A stretch of 64,000 nt of DNA from Leptospira kanakyensis (lineage in GTDB: Bacteria; Spirochaetota; Leptospiria; Leptospirales; Leptospiraceae): positions 1,364,001 to 1,428,000 of the forward strand of contig NZ_RQFG01000005.1 in assembly GCF_004769235.1 (NCBI RefSeq), written 5' to 3'. This document shows positions 41,319 through 50,664 of the stretch, piece after piece; the first letter of the stretch is position 1; each line of letters opens with the position of its first letter. The position numbers and the translations under genes are program-made. The notes under the pieces were generated by a model. The model ran no database searches. It was not told where the DNA came from and saw only the letters and a program-made list of their open reading frames with translations.

Positions 41319-42712
41319 AATTTTTTTTTAGGCTATTTTTATTAACAATCCTCGTCACTAGTTCTTTGTTTGGTGATGAGGTTGTCACAACGAAAAAAGA
41401 CGAACCAGATGGTTACTATGGATTAAAATTAGGAGCCATCCTCACACCTACTTTATCCTATCGGGTTCGAGACAAAGCATCTGGAACGACTGATTTATCC
41501 CCTTCAGACAAAGCAGGTTTTTCCCTCCCTTGGACAATGATTACGATGTCGAAAGAATGGGAAGATACCGGCATCAAAGCAGAGTTTTGGGGTGAAATCC
41601 TCCGTAATGATGCATTAACCAATGACACTTTAGCTGGTACTGGCAATAAATCCAATCCTTATGTATTTCTTGTTAGGCGCGCAAATCTCGCAAAAACATT
41701 TGAAATAGGAAACACAAAACACCAAATTCAATTGGGAATGTTTGAACTACCACATATGTTTTCTGTTTGGTCAGGAAACTATGATTGGCGTTACTTTGAT
41801 AAATCACCATTGGAATCTATGGGTTTTGCAAAAGATCCTGTAGATCTTGGAATCAATTATATCCTTCGTTGGAATTCCTTTTCTGTCCAAACAGCGGTCG
41901 TCAACGGGGAAGGTTACCGCAACACACAAAATACGACTAATACAGGTTATGATGTGATTGGAAAATTAGGTTGGGAACCAACTTGGTCTGAAAATCTTAA
42001 AACGGGGCTCCATGTTTTGGGCAGAGCATCGAATGCCTTTGGTTATGCGAGTGATGAATGTAGGGAAGGAAAAACAAGTTGTCTTGCCAGTGATGGAAAT
42101 CTTGCCACAAGAAAACAGGGAAGTGTTTCTCTCAACCAGGAACAAGTGGTAGCAGTCGAATCACACTTAGTTTGGAGAGAAATCCTCAACTTAGGTCTTG
42201 GTGGTATGGCAAAAAAACGTTTAGGTGGGGAAATCGTAGATCGTTTGTCTCCTTATGCACCTGCTATAAAAGTACCAGAAACAACCGGTCGAGGAGCTTA
42301 CCTTTGGGTTGGGCTTGGAAATAAAACCCTTCGTTTAGTCGCTCGCGGAGAAATTGCCACTGGTGGCCCAGCTCCCGGCCTCCAAGCCACAGAAACAGTA
42401 GAAAAGGAACCATGGCTCCGATTCAAACCAGGAACGGTAGATCCTCTGTATTCCAACAAGTCACATTATATCAGCCAACAAATTTTTGGGGAATGGTTTA
42501 TGACCCCGTCAGCAAGGCTTGCTTTGGGATATACGGAGGTACGTTCGTTTGATTCTATAGGAGAGCCAAATAAATGGTATGTAGACAGTACCGGCGAGGC
42601 GTCAAATCGTGTCGAATATATAGAACAGTTTTCTAAACAGACAACGCATCCCATCTCCGAATATGGTAGATTGGATCGGAGCATTGTTTTGAAAGCCACA
42701 GCTACGTTCTAA
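41315..42712 (+). CDS. Outer-membrane porin-like beta-barrel protein
   Basis: This 465-residue precursor has a signal peptide (cleavage after SLFG) and alternating strands through its length. It ends KATATF, with the C-terminal Phe recognised by the Bam machinery. PHMFSVWSGNYDWRYFDKSP and the long glycine/aromatic-rich strands resemble phosphate-selective OprO/P-like porins, but substrate is unknown. The start is GTG at 41315, overlapping the FecR-like stop (GTGA), so the two are translationally coupled. The DsbD-like gene begins 10 nt downstream. Confidence 0.87.
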   Translation: MKFFFRLFLLTILVTSSLFGDEVVTTKKDEPDGYYGLKLGAILTPTLSYRVRDKASGTTDLSPSDKAGFSLPWTMITMSKEWEDTGIKAEFWGEILRNDALTNDTLAGTGNKSNPYVFLVRRANLAKTFEIGNTKHQIQLGMFELPHMFSVWSGNYDWRYFDKSPLESMGFAKDPVDLGINYILRWNSFSVQTAVVNGEGYRNTQNTTNTGYDVIGKLGWEPTWSENLKTGLHVLGRASNAFGYASDECREGKTSCLASDGNLATRKQGSVSLNQEQVVAVESHLVWREILNLGLGGMAKKRLGGEIVDRLSPYAPAIKVPETTGRGAYLWVGLGNKTLRLVARGEIATGGPAPGLQATETVEKEPWLRFKPGTVDPLYSNKSHYISQQIFGEWFMTPSARLALGYTEVRSFDSIGEPNKWYVDSTGEASNRVEYIEQFSKQTTHPISEYGRLDRSIVLKATATF

Positions 42713-42722
42713 GACAGAGAGT

Positions 42723-44012
42723 ATGGTATCTGAAATCCAATCCTTTATTGAAGCCCAATTGTCTTCTGGCTCTTTTTCGTTTTTAAGCATTTTCTTTTTG
42801 GCATTGGGAGGTCTTTTGGCCGGACTTTTGCCTTGTGTGTATCCCTTGTATCCTATTACGGCAGGGATTTTAAAGTCCCGGGTTTCCAAACACAAATGGT
42901 CTCATCCACTCGTTTACTACATTGGTCTTGCGACAATGTATGCGGTCTTTGGACTCGTTGCGGGTTTCAGTGGAGGGGCGTTTAATTCCTTTTTACGTTA
43001 CCCTGAAACACAAGTGGTTCTCGCCATTTTGTTATTCATTTTGGGGCTCAGTGTCGCAGAATTTTTATACTTTCCCTTTTTCTCTGGTGACCTAAGAAAT
43101 TCGGTAAACGTAAGTTATGCGAATACATTCTTTTTAGGAATTGGTGCTGGTCTACTTTCCTCTCCTTGTGTAGGACCAGTCGTTGTTTCAATCCTAGTCC
43201 AACTCATTACCTACCAAACAGAAGGGTTTAGCGTAATACCGATCCTTTTCACATCTTTAAAAATGTTTGTTTTTGGTTTGGGGCTTGGAATTCCTTTTTT
43301 GCTCATAGGTGTTTTTGGATTTGCCTTACCTAAGTCTGGTAAGTGGATGAAGTCAGTACAATGGATTCTTGCTCTACTCATTTTGTATTTTTCCTATACT
43401 TATTTGGAAAAGGCTTTTGGACTTTGGGGTTTGGATGTGAGTCTCGCGGCCAAAGTATTTCTCGTTTGGACTCTAACCCTTAGTTTTCTCTACTTACAAA
43501 AAAAAGAGGGCCTTCCTTATGAGAAAATGAAACTCTCTCTTTTACAATTGGGTGCCTATACCTCGCTAATTGTTTTGATCCTACTTTTACAATCGGGTGT
43601 TTCTAAGTTTTCCTCAGCGTCACCTGGTGCGGGATTAAGTTCAATTCCAACAGAGGTGCATGGGAATTTAGAATGGTTCAGGTCAAAAGAAGAAATATAC
43701 CGAATCGCTAAAGAAACTGGGAAACCGATATTTATCGATTTTTATGCAGACTGGTGTACGAACTGTAAAGAGTTTCAAAAACTCACTCTAACGCATAAGG
43801 AATGGAATGAAACTTTCAAAAACAAAGCCGTTCTTTGGAAGGTGTATGACACAGATCCTATTTTTGAAGAATTTGCAAACGATCCGCGTTATCAAGAATT
43901 GAAAATTGGATTACCTTTCTTTTTGATTTTAGATGCCGATGGCAAAATGATTTATAAATCGAATGATTATTTAGATACGAAAGGAATGATAGAAGCTGTT
44001 CAGAAATTTTAA
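42723..44012 (+). CDS. DsbD-like thiol:disulfide interchange protein
   Basis: This 429-residue inner-membrane protein has eight or so helices carrying the two reactive cysteines of the DsbD/CcdA core, C38 in GLLPCVYPLYP and C149 in LSSPCVGP. A C-terminal periplasmic thioredoxin domain (~310-429) has DWCTNC (C345, C348). It lacks the N-terminal DsbD-alpha domain. Such proteins pass electrons from cytoplasmic thioredoxin to periplasmic thiols, including apocytochromes. It lies directly after a gene for an exported CXXCH protein, a reasonable client. Confidence 0.94.
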   Translation: MVSEIQSFIEAQLSSGSFSFLSIFFLALGGLLAGLLPCVYPLYPITAGILKSRVSKHKWSHPLVYYIGLATMYAVFGLVAGFSGGAFNSFLRYPETQVVLAILLFILGLSVAEFLYFPFFSGDLRNSVNVSYANTFFLGIGAGLLSSPCVGPVVVSILVQLITYQTEGFSVIPILFTSLKMFVFGLGLGIPFLLIGVFGFALPKSGKWMKSVQWILALLILYFSYTYLEKAFGLWGLDVSLAAKVFLVWTLTLSFLYLQKKEGLPYEKMKLSLLQLGAYTSLIVLILLLQSGVSKFSSASPGAGLSSIPTEVHGNLEWFRSKEEIYRIAKETGKPIFIDFYADWCTNCKEFQKLTLTHKEWNETFKNKAVLWKVYDTDPIFEEFANDPRYQELKIGLPFFLILDADGKMIYKSNDYLDTKGMIEAVQKF

Positions 44013-44123
44013 GTTTTCAAGCTTTTTTGAATGAGAAATTGATCAGGAAACACGGTAAATCAAATTACGTCTGTACTTTTGTAAAACGAACCGGCCAATC
44101 TGACCGATTCGCATGATTGTTGT

Positions 44124-45065
44124 TTAGCGAGGGAGGTGATTGACTGTAGCCAAATACTCAGCTGCAATTTCTTTTACGATTTCGCCTGCAGGTTTTACTT
44201 CTTCAATCTGTGCCACACCTTGCCCCGCAGACCAAATATCTCTCCAACGTTTGTATTCCTGTTCAATGGCTTTTTCTCCACCGGCATGACCCGCCGCAAT
44301 TTTTTTCGGGCCGTCCTCTAGAATTTCGGGAGAACGTTCTACTGATTTTGACAACCAATTGGCTGGGATTCCGGAAATTTTTTCAGTATAAACAATTTCA
44401 TCAGGACTAGAATCAATTAACATTTGTTTGTATTCATTCTGTGCTTTGGATTCGGGAGTTGCAATAAAACGAGTTCCGATATAAACTGCATCAGCTCCCA
44501 AAGACAATGCTGCTGCCATTTGTGATCCAGTAGAGATGGCTCCCGCTGCTATCACTGGTAGGCCTACTTCTTTTTTTAAGTAAGGAATGAGAGCAAAAGG
44601 CGTGATGGCTCCTGCATGTCCTCCTGCTCCTTGTGATACAGCAATGAGTGCATCTGCCCCAGACTTTGCGACAATGTTCGCGTGTTTGAGTGTGGTGACA
44701 TCACAGAACAAAGTGGATCCGTTGGATTTGATTTCTTTTGCGATGGTTCTAGGTGTTCCAAGACTTGTAATGATGAGTTCTACTTTTAAATCCATAACCA
44801 CTTCGAATTGTTTGGCCCAATTGGGGTTATGTTCTTTGTGAAGGATGAGGTTAACACCAATTGGTTTTTTGGTTTTGGAACGAATTTCAAGGATTCCTTC
44901 TCTTAACTGTTCTGGTGTTCTATAGTTCAAGGAAGGAAAACATCCAATCCCCCCGGCTTCCGAGACAGCAACCACTAACTCCGGGTAGGAGACGAGGAAC
45001 ATTGGTGCAGCGATGATAGGTAGGTCAATTTTCAGCATTTCACTGATTTTTGTTTTGATTTTCAT
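44124..45065 (-). CDS. Nitronate monooxygenase family flavoprotein
   Basis: This 313-residue FMN-dependent TIM-barrel enzyme has IIAAPMFLVSYPELVVAVSEAGGIG at the start, the catalytic His in QGAGGHAG near residue 174, and VIAAGAISTG plus GADAVYIGTRFIATPES for FMN phosphate binding. Members oxidise alkyl nitronates or act as enoyl reductases. A small secreted protein is encoded 18 nt upstream on the same strand and may share its promoter. Confidence 0.93.
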   Translation of the reverse strand: MKIKTKISEMLKIDLPIIAAPMFLVSYPELVVAVSEAGGIGCFPSLNYRTPEQLREGILEIRSKTKKPIGVNLILHKEHNPNWAKQFEVVMDLKVELIITSLGTPRTIAKEIKSNGSTLFCDVTTLKHANIVAKSGADALIAVSQGAGGHAGAITPFALIPYLKKEVGLPVIAAGAISTGSQMAAALSLGADAVYIGTRFIATPESKAQNEYKQMLIDSSPDEIVYTEKISGIPANWLSKSVERSPEILEDGPKKIAAGHAGGEKAIEQEYKRWRDIWSAGQGVAQIEEVKPAGEIVKEIAAEYLATVNHLPR

Positions 45066-45083
45066 AAATCTCCTGTTATACGA

Positions 45084-45377
45084 TTATGGTTGAGTTGGTT
45101 TTGGGGTCAGATTGGGTAGTTCAGCAGGGTATCTTCCCGTACGAGGGATACAACTCATCGCAAAACCTTGGATAATGTAACAAATGGAATCTTTAGAAAT
45201 ACATTTCAAAGATTTCTGGTATTCTTGCCCGTCAATTTCCGTGGCGAGGGAATAACATTCCAGTTTGTCTTCCACGAATAGTTCTTGGGGAGTTTTCTCT
45301 TGGGCCATAAGCGCGGTAAGAGACAATAATAGAAAGGTGAGTGGGTAAAAAAATGATGGGAATCGATTGCGATTCAT
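45084..45377 (-). CDS. Small secreted protein of unknown function
   Basis: This 97-residue precursor has a signal peptide (~10-25, cleavage after LMA). The mature part has four cysteines, probably as disulfides, and a Pro-rich tail ending in KPTQP. No family was recognised. It lies 18 nt upstream of the nitronate monooxygenase gene on the minus strand and is divergent from the SpoIIE-type phosphatase at 45413, with 35 nt between the starts. Confidence 0.75.
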   Translation of the reverse strand: MNRNRFPSFFYPLTFLLLSLTALMAQEKTPQELFVEDKLECYSLATEIDGQEYQKSLKCISKDSICYIIQGFAMSCIPRTGRYPAELPNLTPKPTQP

Positions 45378-45412
45378 TGAACGTATCCTGCTAGTCCTAT
45401 AGGAACCAAATT

Positions 45413-47365
45413 TTGAAAGAAGTCAAATCATATAAATCGATTCAAACTCTCTTACTGTTTGTTCTTTATTTAGGGTTTGTGATTTTATTTTACGGATGTT
45501 TCGATTTAGATTCGGAAACCAAACCGGATGAGAAGTTCCAACAATCCGTTTATCTTTTGGATAGGTATTATTTTTGGTCTCCAGTAGAGATTCAAGATCC
45601 AAATTCGATTCCTAACAATGTTTGGCGAAAATTCGAACCCCATCAGTTGGGATTGAACCCACAAGAAAATCAGTTTCTCTATATCAAATTCAGTGATCAG
45701 TTTGTTAGGCAACTGAGTAGTCCTGTCCTTTCCATTGGGATTGCCTTAGAGCAGTTTAAACTTTTTCAAGGAGAAGAGTTGGTTTTTGAATCAAAACTCC
45801 AGGATCATATTTTTCCTTACATCATTCCTCTCAAACAAAATCCTTCAGGTTCTCTCATCTTTCAATTCCGTTCAAGATACAAAGGTTTTATTGGAATGGA
45901 CCGCGAAGTTTTTTTTAAAGATCATTCACAAGCTTTGGTGGATTTGTTTTTAGATAATTTTTCGGAAACTTTTTTTGCTCCCATTTTACTCATCCTTTCT
46001 ATTATCTTTTTTGGATTTTATTTTTTAAGGAAAAGAGAAATTATATTTTTTAATTTTTCGATTCTATTGTTTTCAGCCTTTTTAATCGAAGTATTGAATG
46101 GTTTTGTTGGGTTTTCACTGAGCCAGTTTTCTTATTTGATAGTCCCTCTTACTTATTTGAATTTTGCTTTTTTTCCCTTTGCACTTTTACTTTTTCTCAT
46201 TGGAATTTTTCCTCCATTCTTTCGGAACTTATTTAAGATACTCGCGAGTCTTCATTTAATTGTTTTTTTTATATCCTTAGTAAGTAATTTTGAAGATGGG
46301 ATTTCCTACCTCAATAGTGAAAATGATTACCAGTGGATGATTGCTGTTGAAGGGATCGTTGCGATTTTTTCTTCTATTTATGTTTTAATCAAAGGAAACA
46401 AAAACCTTCGAACCATTACCTTAGGATTACTTTTTATTGTTGTTGGTGGACTTCATGACATTTTGGTGGATCTTGAATTTTTAGATTATGGGGTTCGACT
46501 CATCCATTATAGTTTTATTTTAATGCTGATACTATTTGGATTTTATGTTTTTAAACATTACCTGGAGTTATTACATTCTATTAGTCGAATGAATGCGGAA
46601 CTGCGGACAAAAAATAAGGAATTACAAAGACTCATCCAAATAGATAAGGATTTAGCATTAGCCCATGCACTCCAAAAATCACTGTTATCATCCAAATATA
46701 ATGAAGACGATCGGATTCGGATCATTGGGTTTTCGCAAAACTTAGAATCGGTGGGTGGTGATTATTTTGACCATACAAAAGATAGTATGGGGAATTGGGC
46801 CATCCTTATGGCAGATGTTTCTGGGCATGGAATTTCTTCTGCTATGGTCGCTGCTATGTCTAAAATGGCCTTTGTGGGTGCAAGTGCCTATTTACAATTC
46901 CCTTCTCGTGTTTTCCATTCGATGAACAGGCATTTGGTTGGAAAAACAAAAAACTTATTTATCACAGCATCTTATGTATTCATTGATACAGAATCTTATA
47001 CGGCCACATTTAGTAATGCAGGCCATCCAGGTTTTTTTCTGATTCGGAATTCGGAGTCAAATATCATTCATTTGAATGTGAAAGGAAAACCATTAGGTTT
47101 GTTTTCCCATTTACCTTATGCAGAAGAAACTGTAACACTTGAGCCAGGTGATAAAATTTTACTCTACACCGATGGAATCTTTGATTTGTTAAATGAGGCA
47201 GGCGATAGTTTTGGTGAAGAAAAACTTAAATCGTTGTTATGGGACAACCGATACCAAAAATTCCAAGATCTAGCAAAGGTCATCCAAGATTCTCTTTTTA
47301 AATTTTCAGCAGGATGGAAATACCAAATGGATGATTTGAGTTTCCTTCTTTTGGAAATTAAATAA
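45413..47365 (+). CDS. Membrane SpoIIE/RsbU-type PP2C phosphatase with 7TMR-DISM-like sensor
   Basis: This is a 650-residue signalling protein. An N-terminal hydrophobic segment with a lipobox-like FYGCF precedes an extracytoplasmic beta domain (~30-185) and about seven transmembrane helices (~185-390), a 7TMR-DISM layout. A short coiled linker leads to a PP2C domain at ~440-650 with GGDYFDH, LMADVSGHGISSAM, FSNAGHPG and LYTDGIFD. It should dephosphorylate an anti-sigma-factor antagonist or similar protein in response to an external signal. The start is TTG at 45413 with AGGAA seven bases upstream. No partner kinase is nearby. Confidence 0.92.
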   Translation: MKEVKSYKSIQTLLLFVLYLGFVILFYGCFDLDSETKPDEKFQQSVYLLDRYYFWSPVEIQDPNSIPNNVWRKFEPHQLGLNPQENQFLYIKFSDQFVRQLSSPVLSIGIALEQFKLFQGEELVFESKLQDHIFPYIIPLKQNPSGSLIFQFRSRYKGFIGMDREVFFKDHSQALVDLFLDNFSETFFAPILLILSIIFFGFYFLRKREIIFFNFSILLFSAFLIEVLNGFVGFSLSQFSYLIVPLTYLNFAFFPFALLLFLIGIFPPFFRNLFKILASLHLIVFFISLVSNFEDGISYLNSENDYQWMIAVEGIVAIFSSIYVLIKGNKNLRTITLGLLFIVVGGLHDILVDLEFLDYGVRLIHYSFILMLILFGFYVFKHYLELLHSISRMNAELRTKNKELQRLIQIDKDLALAHALQKSLLSSKYNEDDRIRIIGFSQNLESVGGDYFDHTKDSMGNWAILMADVSGHGISSAMVAAMSKMAFVGASAYLQFPSRVFHSMNRHLVGKTKNLFITASYVFIDTESYTATFSNAGHPGFFLIRNSESNIIHLNVKGKPLGLFSHLPYAEETVTLEPGDKILLYTDGIFDLLNEAGDSFGEEKLKSLLWDNRYQKFQDLAKVIQDSLFKFSAGWKYQMDDLSFLLLEIK

Positions 47366-47442
47366 AGCTAACGAATTAAGAACAAACAAATGAACCAACG
47401 ATTCTTGGTTTGTATTTAGTGATTTGCTCATCAATCCAAAAC

Positions 47443-48480
47443 TTATAATTCTGGATTGATGATGAAGCGAATTGGGTTTCCCTTTTTTTCTTCCAAAGCA
47501 TGCAAATATTCATTGGTATCTTCTAGTTTATGGATCCCGCTGATGGATTTGGTAAGACTTAACTTTTTATCCTGGTAGAGTTGGATGAGTTCTGGGATTG
47601 CTCTTCTATCGGAACCATAAGATCCTGTGATACGAATTTGCCTCTCGATTAGAAAAAACGGCATAGGAATTTCTAGTTTGTTTCTGCCAATTCCCACAAG
47701 GACAATACGCCCGCCACGATTCATGGCCCGAACGGAATTTTCGATGTTAGGCATATAACCAGAAAAGTCGCATAACAGATCGATCCCGCCAGATTTCTCT
47801 TTTAAAACTTTACCCACTTGCATGTTTTTTTCCACAAGTATCAGTTCGTCGGCCCCGTAGGCTTTTGCGTTTTCTAAAGACCCACTATCAATATCGACTG
47901 CAAATATTCTTCCGGCTCCCAATGCTTTTGCGATGGCAACTCCGTGGATTCCCAGTCCTCCGCATCCAATGATGGCAACAGTGTCACCAGGTTTGATTTC
48001 GCCTTGGTATTTGACGGCATGGTAAGGAGTTGATACGGCATCGGCAAGAATGGCCCCTTCCGTAAATGGAATTCCCTCAGGTAAATGATGGAGGTAACGT
48101 TCTTCGATTTGTAAGTATTCGGCAAACCCACCTCTTTGATTGAAACCAAGGACTCCAATTTCTTCGCAAAGATTTTCACGTCCCGCCAAACAGTGTTTAC
48201 ATTTTCCGCAGGAAGTTCCTGCGCTGACAACGACTCGGTCGCCTTTTTTGAATTTGGTGGTTTGTTCTCCAACTTCTTCCACAACGCCAGAAGTTTCATG
48301 GCCAGGAACACATGGAGTGTAACTCGCCTTCATTTTACCATGGAGAACCAAATGGATGTCGGATCCACAAATACCACAAGCTTTGACTTTGATTTTTACT
48401 TGGTTGGGTAGGAGGGGAGGGAGATCTAATTCTTGAATTTCAAGAGACCTTGAACCTTGAGGGAGAACTGCTGCTTTCAT
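47443..48480 (-). CDS. Zinc-dependent alcohol dehydrogenase (MDR family)
   Basis: This is a 345-residue medium-chain dehydrogenase. Catalytic zinc ligands are C35 or C38 in ACGICGSD and H61/E62 in GHETSG. The structural zinc lobe has four Cys (C91, C94, C97, C105). The Rossmann motif GCGGLGIHG is near 172-180. It resembles threonine/sorbitol dehydrogenase-type enzymes; the substrate is unknown. Its ATG overlaps the stop of the upstream gene 48477-49082 by 4 nt, so it is co-translated with it. Confidence 0.94.
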   Translation of the reverse strand: MKAAVLPQGSRSLEIQELDLPPLLPNQVKIKVKACGICGSDIHLVLHGKMKASYTPCVPGHETSGVVEEVGEQTTKFKKGDRVVVSAGTSCGKCKHCLAGRENLCEEIGVLGFNQRGGFAEYLQIEERYLHHLPEGIPFTEGAILADAVSTPYHAVKYQGEIKPGDTVAIIGCGGLGIHGVAIAKALGAGRIFAVDIDSGSLENAKAYGADELILVEKNMQVGKVLKEKSGGIDLLCDFSGYMPNIENSVRAMNRGGRIVLVGIGRNKLEIPMPFFLIERQIRITGSYGSDRRAIPELIQLYQDKKLSLTKSISGIHKLEDTNEYLHALEEKKGNPIRFIINPEL

Positions 48481-49082
48481 TGAAAAATTCCATCTAACTC
48501 CGATAACATGTCACTCGCATCAGTTTCATTCAATTGTTCTAACGTGATTTCGATTGTATCCGTGAGGTAGTATTTATAATTTTTATATGTAGATAAAAAC
48601 TCTTTTAAATTTTCTTTTTCTTCTTCTGTGAGTCTGTTTTCCATATTGAGTTTGCATAAAGCCAAAACTCCAAAGGCAGACTTCAGTTCATCCAAGTTGG
48701 ATGCGATCGTAAACAATTCGCGGATGTCTAGTTCTGCAAATGTAGGAAGTAAATCAGAAATAAGTTCCATAGCACCAATGGGAATGGCTCGGTCGAGAGA
48801 TTTGACATAATTCAGTAAAACTCGATAACTTTTGGAATCACCCACATAAGAGAGAAGATAAACCATTCCTGAGAGTAATGATTTATGGTACCCCCAACTC
48901 AGTCGACCTGAGTCGGCTTCTCGAATGATTTGGTAGATCAAAGCCCAAGTATTTTTGTCACCATCGGCTGCAAGTTTCATCAAATCTAAAAGACGTGATT
49001 CCCAGACCGGTTGGTTCATTTCGGATTTCAGGAGGTCAATGGCTTCCAAAGGGGAAGTTGGTAGTGTTCCTAACTTTTGCAC
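48477..49082 (-). CDS. Helical protein of unknown function upstream of the zinc dehydrogenase
   Basis: This 201-residue, all-helical, acidic protein without signal peptide may consist of HEAT-like repeats (LIYQIIREADSG, YLLSYVGDSKSYRVLLNYV, LFTIASNLDELKSAFGVLA). I do not recognise a family. The start is GTG at 49082, supported by GAGAGG five bases upstream. The stop overlaps the dehydrogenase ATG, suggesting a stoichiometric partner. It is divergent from the six-gene operon starting at 49181. Confidence 0.75.
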   Translation of the reverse strand: MQKLGTLPTSPLEAIDLLKSEMNQPVWESRLLDLMKLAADGDKNTWALIYQIIREADSGRLSWGYHKSLLSGMVYLLSYVGDSKSYRVLLNYVKSLDRAIPIGAMELISDLLPTFAELDIRELFTIASNLDELKSAFGVLALCKLNMENRLTEEEKENLKEFLSTYKNYKYYLTDTIEITLEQLNETDASDMLSELDGIFQ

Positions 49083-49180
49083 AGGTTCCTCTCGACATAA
49101 TTCTAGAATATGAGACGTATGTGTCTTTTCTTTTTTATCATGCTAATGTTTTCTGTGTACGACCGAAACTATTTTCATAG

Positions 49181-49999
49181 ATGAAACGTTTTTCGGTAAT
49201 AATATTACTCTTCCTCACAGCAATCGGAGAGATGACACCGGACCAGTCCAGTTCCAAAGCTACCCAGTTAATTCGTGTTAGCTACGGACTTAAGGACAAC
49301 TACGAGTTTCTACGCATTTTGAATTCCACTATTAGCAATCGAGGGACGGAAGACCAAAAAAAGTATTTCAAACGTTGTGTCCAACACCATATTGAATCAG
49401 AAATTCTCCATTTGCAAATGGACTTAGGGCGATCCTATTCCGAACTCAGACGGACACAAGGGCTTCTCATCCAACTTTATATTTTTGTTCTCGAAGACGA
49501 AATTGAAGAATTGGAAATTGAATTAGGCCGATTGGCTAGGCTTGCGAATGGAAAAGAAAAAACGGAAACCAAATCGTACCTTCGTTTGGGATATCGTGAA
49601 ATAGCCGTTGCTAAACAGAAATTACTCGTGGGTAAAAATATCCGACCGTATCTGTATCTGATGAAACTCCAAGAATTGGCTTATTCTTTAAAGTCTCTCA
49701 AACAAGCAGAGAAGTACATTGTCCTTCTTGGGTTGTTACATGATTCTGTTGATGAATTTGATAAAGAAACTCGAACTTTTGCAGAAATGGTGTTTGAGGT
49801 GAATCGGATCATTTTCACTGACCGTGAAAAGTATTTACGTTTGCTCTATGATAGTCATTTTGATTCCTACGGATCCTTGGACTATTATGAACTCATTTGG
49901 AAACAACCAGATTTACATGAGTTGGCATCAGGGATTCCTGGATTTGATCCGTCCTATGTAAGAAATCCAGAAGAAGCCAAACCACCAAAATTTCAATAG
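49181..49999 (+). CDS. Secreted helical protein, first gene of the six-gene operon
   Basis: This 272-residue precursor has a short signal peptide (~3-17). The mature part is almost wholly helical, with long acidic coiled-coil-like stretches (LEDEIEELEIELGRLARL) and many Leu/Tyr heptad-like positions. It ends in a Pro/Lys-rich tail. No family was recognised. It lies 2 nt before the rhomboid gene. No good Shine-Dalgarno sequence is visible before the ATG. Confidence 0.75.
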   Translation: MKRFSVIILLFLTAIGEMTPDQSSSKATQLIRVSYGLKDNYEFLRILNSTISNRGTEDQKKYFKRCVQHHIESEILHLQMDLGRSYSELRRTQGLLIQLYIFVLEDEIEELEIELGRLARLANGKEKTETKSYLRLGYREIAVAKQKLLVGKNIRPYLYLMKLQELAYSLKSLKQAEKYIVLLGLLHDSVDEFDKETRTFAEMVFEVNRIIFTDREKYLRLLYDSHFDSYGSLDYYELIWKQPDLHELASGIPGFDPSYVRNPEEAKPPKFQ

Positions 50000-50001
50000 T
50001 T

Positions 50002-50664
50002 ATGCGATCATTCATTTGGGAATTTCCCCTCACTGCTGGATTTTCTTTATTCTTATTTTTATTGTATCCGATCGTTTCGATTTTTTTTCCAGATTTGGTC
50101 GGGGTGTATTTTATTGCCACACCTGGTGAATTTGAACCCATCAACTGGATTCTTTCTACCTTCTTCCATGGATCGGGTGCTCATTTACTTTCCAATTTAT
50201 TTTTCCTATTACTGCTTGGTCGCGTAGTGGAAAATCGAGTTGGTAAGGGAAGGTGGTTATTATTTTACTTTATGGCTGGTTTACTTTCCGTGTTAGGCGA
50301 TGCTGTGGTAAGAGGATTGATTTTGGGTGATCGAACTCCAATTGTGGGAGCCAGCGGTGCCATTTCTGGTTTGGCATCGGCAGCAACTTTACTTTCTCCG
50401 TTTCGTTTTCCTTTATCCAAAACAAAATCCATTCCTTTTCCGGTATTTTTATTTGGTTGGATGATGGTTTATTCTGATGTGACCAATTTGTTTGCCAGAG
50501 ATCAGGTGGCACACTGGGCACATCTTGGTGGTTTTTTCTCAGTCTTTGTTACGAGTTATTTACTTGGAGATAAAGAAAGGCGAGAGATCAGGCAGGGCTT
50601 TCTATTAAACTTTACCTTTTTTACATTGACTATCATTCTTCTTTTTTTTATCAACAATAGGTAA
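50002..50664 (+). CDS. Rhomboid family intramembrane serine protease
   Basis: This 220-residue membrane protein has six helices. The catalytic Ser is in GASGAISG (S118) and the His in HWAHLGGF (H174). The loop-1 and helix-2 motif is present as HGSGAHLLSN. It cuts membrane proteins within or near the bilayer, with unknown substrate; the secreted helical protein encoded 2 nt upstream is a candidate. Its stop shares one base with the start of the MDR gene (TAATG). Confidence 0.92.
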   Translation: MRSFIWEFPLTAGFSLFLFLLYPIVSIFFPDLVGVYFIATPGEFEPINWILSTFFHGSGAHLLSNLFFLLLLGRVVENRVGKGRWLLFYFMAGLLSVLGDAVVRGLILGDRTPIVGASGAISGLASAATLLSPFRFPLSKTKSIPFPVFLFGWMMVYSDVTNLFARDQVAHWAHLGGFFSVFVTSYLLGDKERREIRQGFLLNFTFFTLTIILLFFINNR

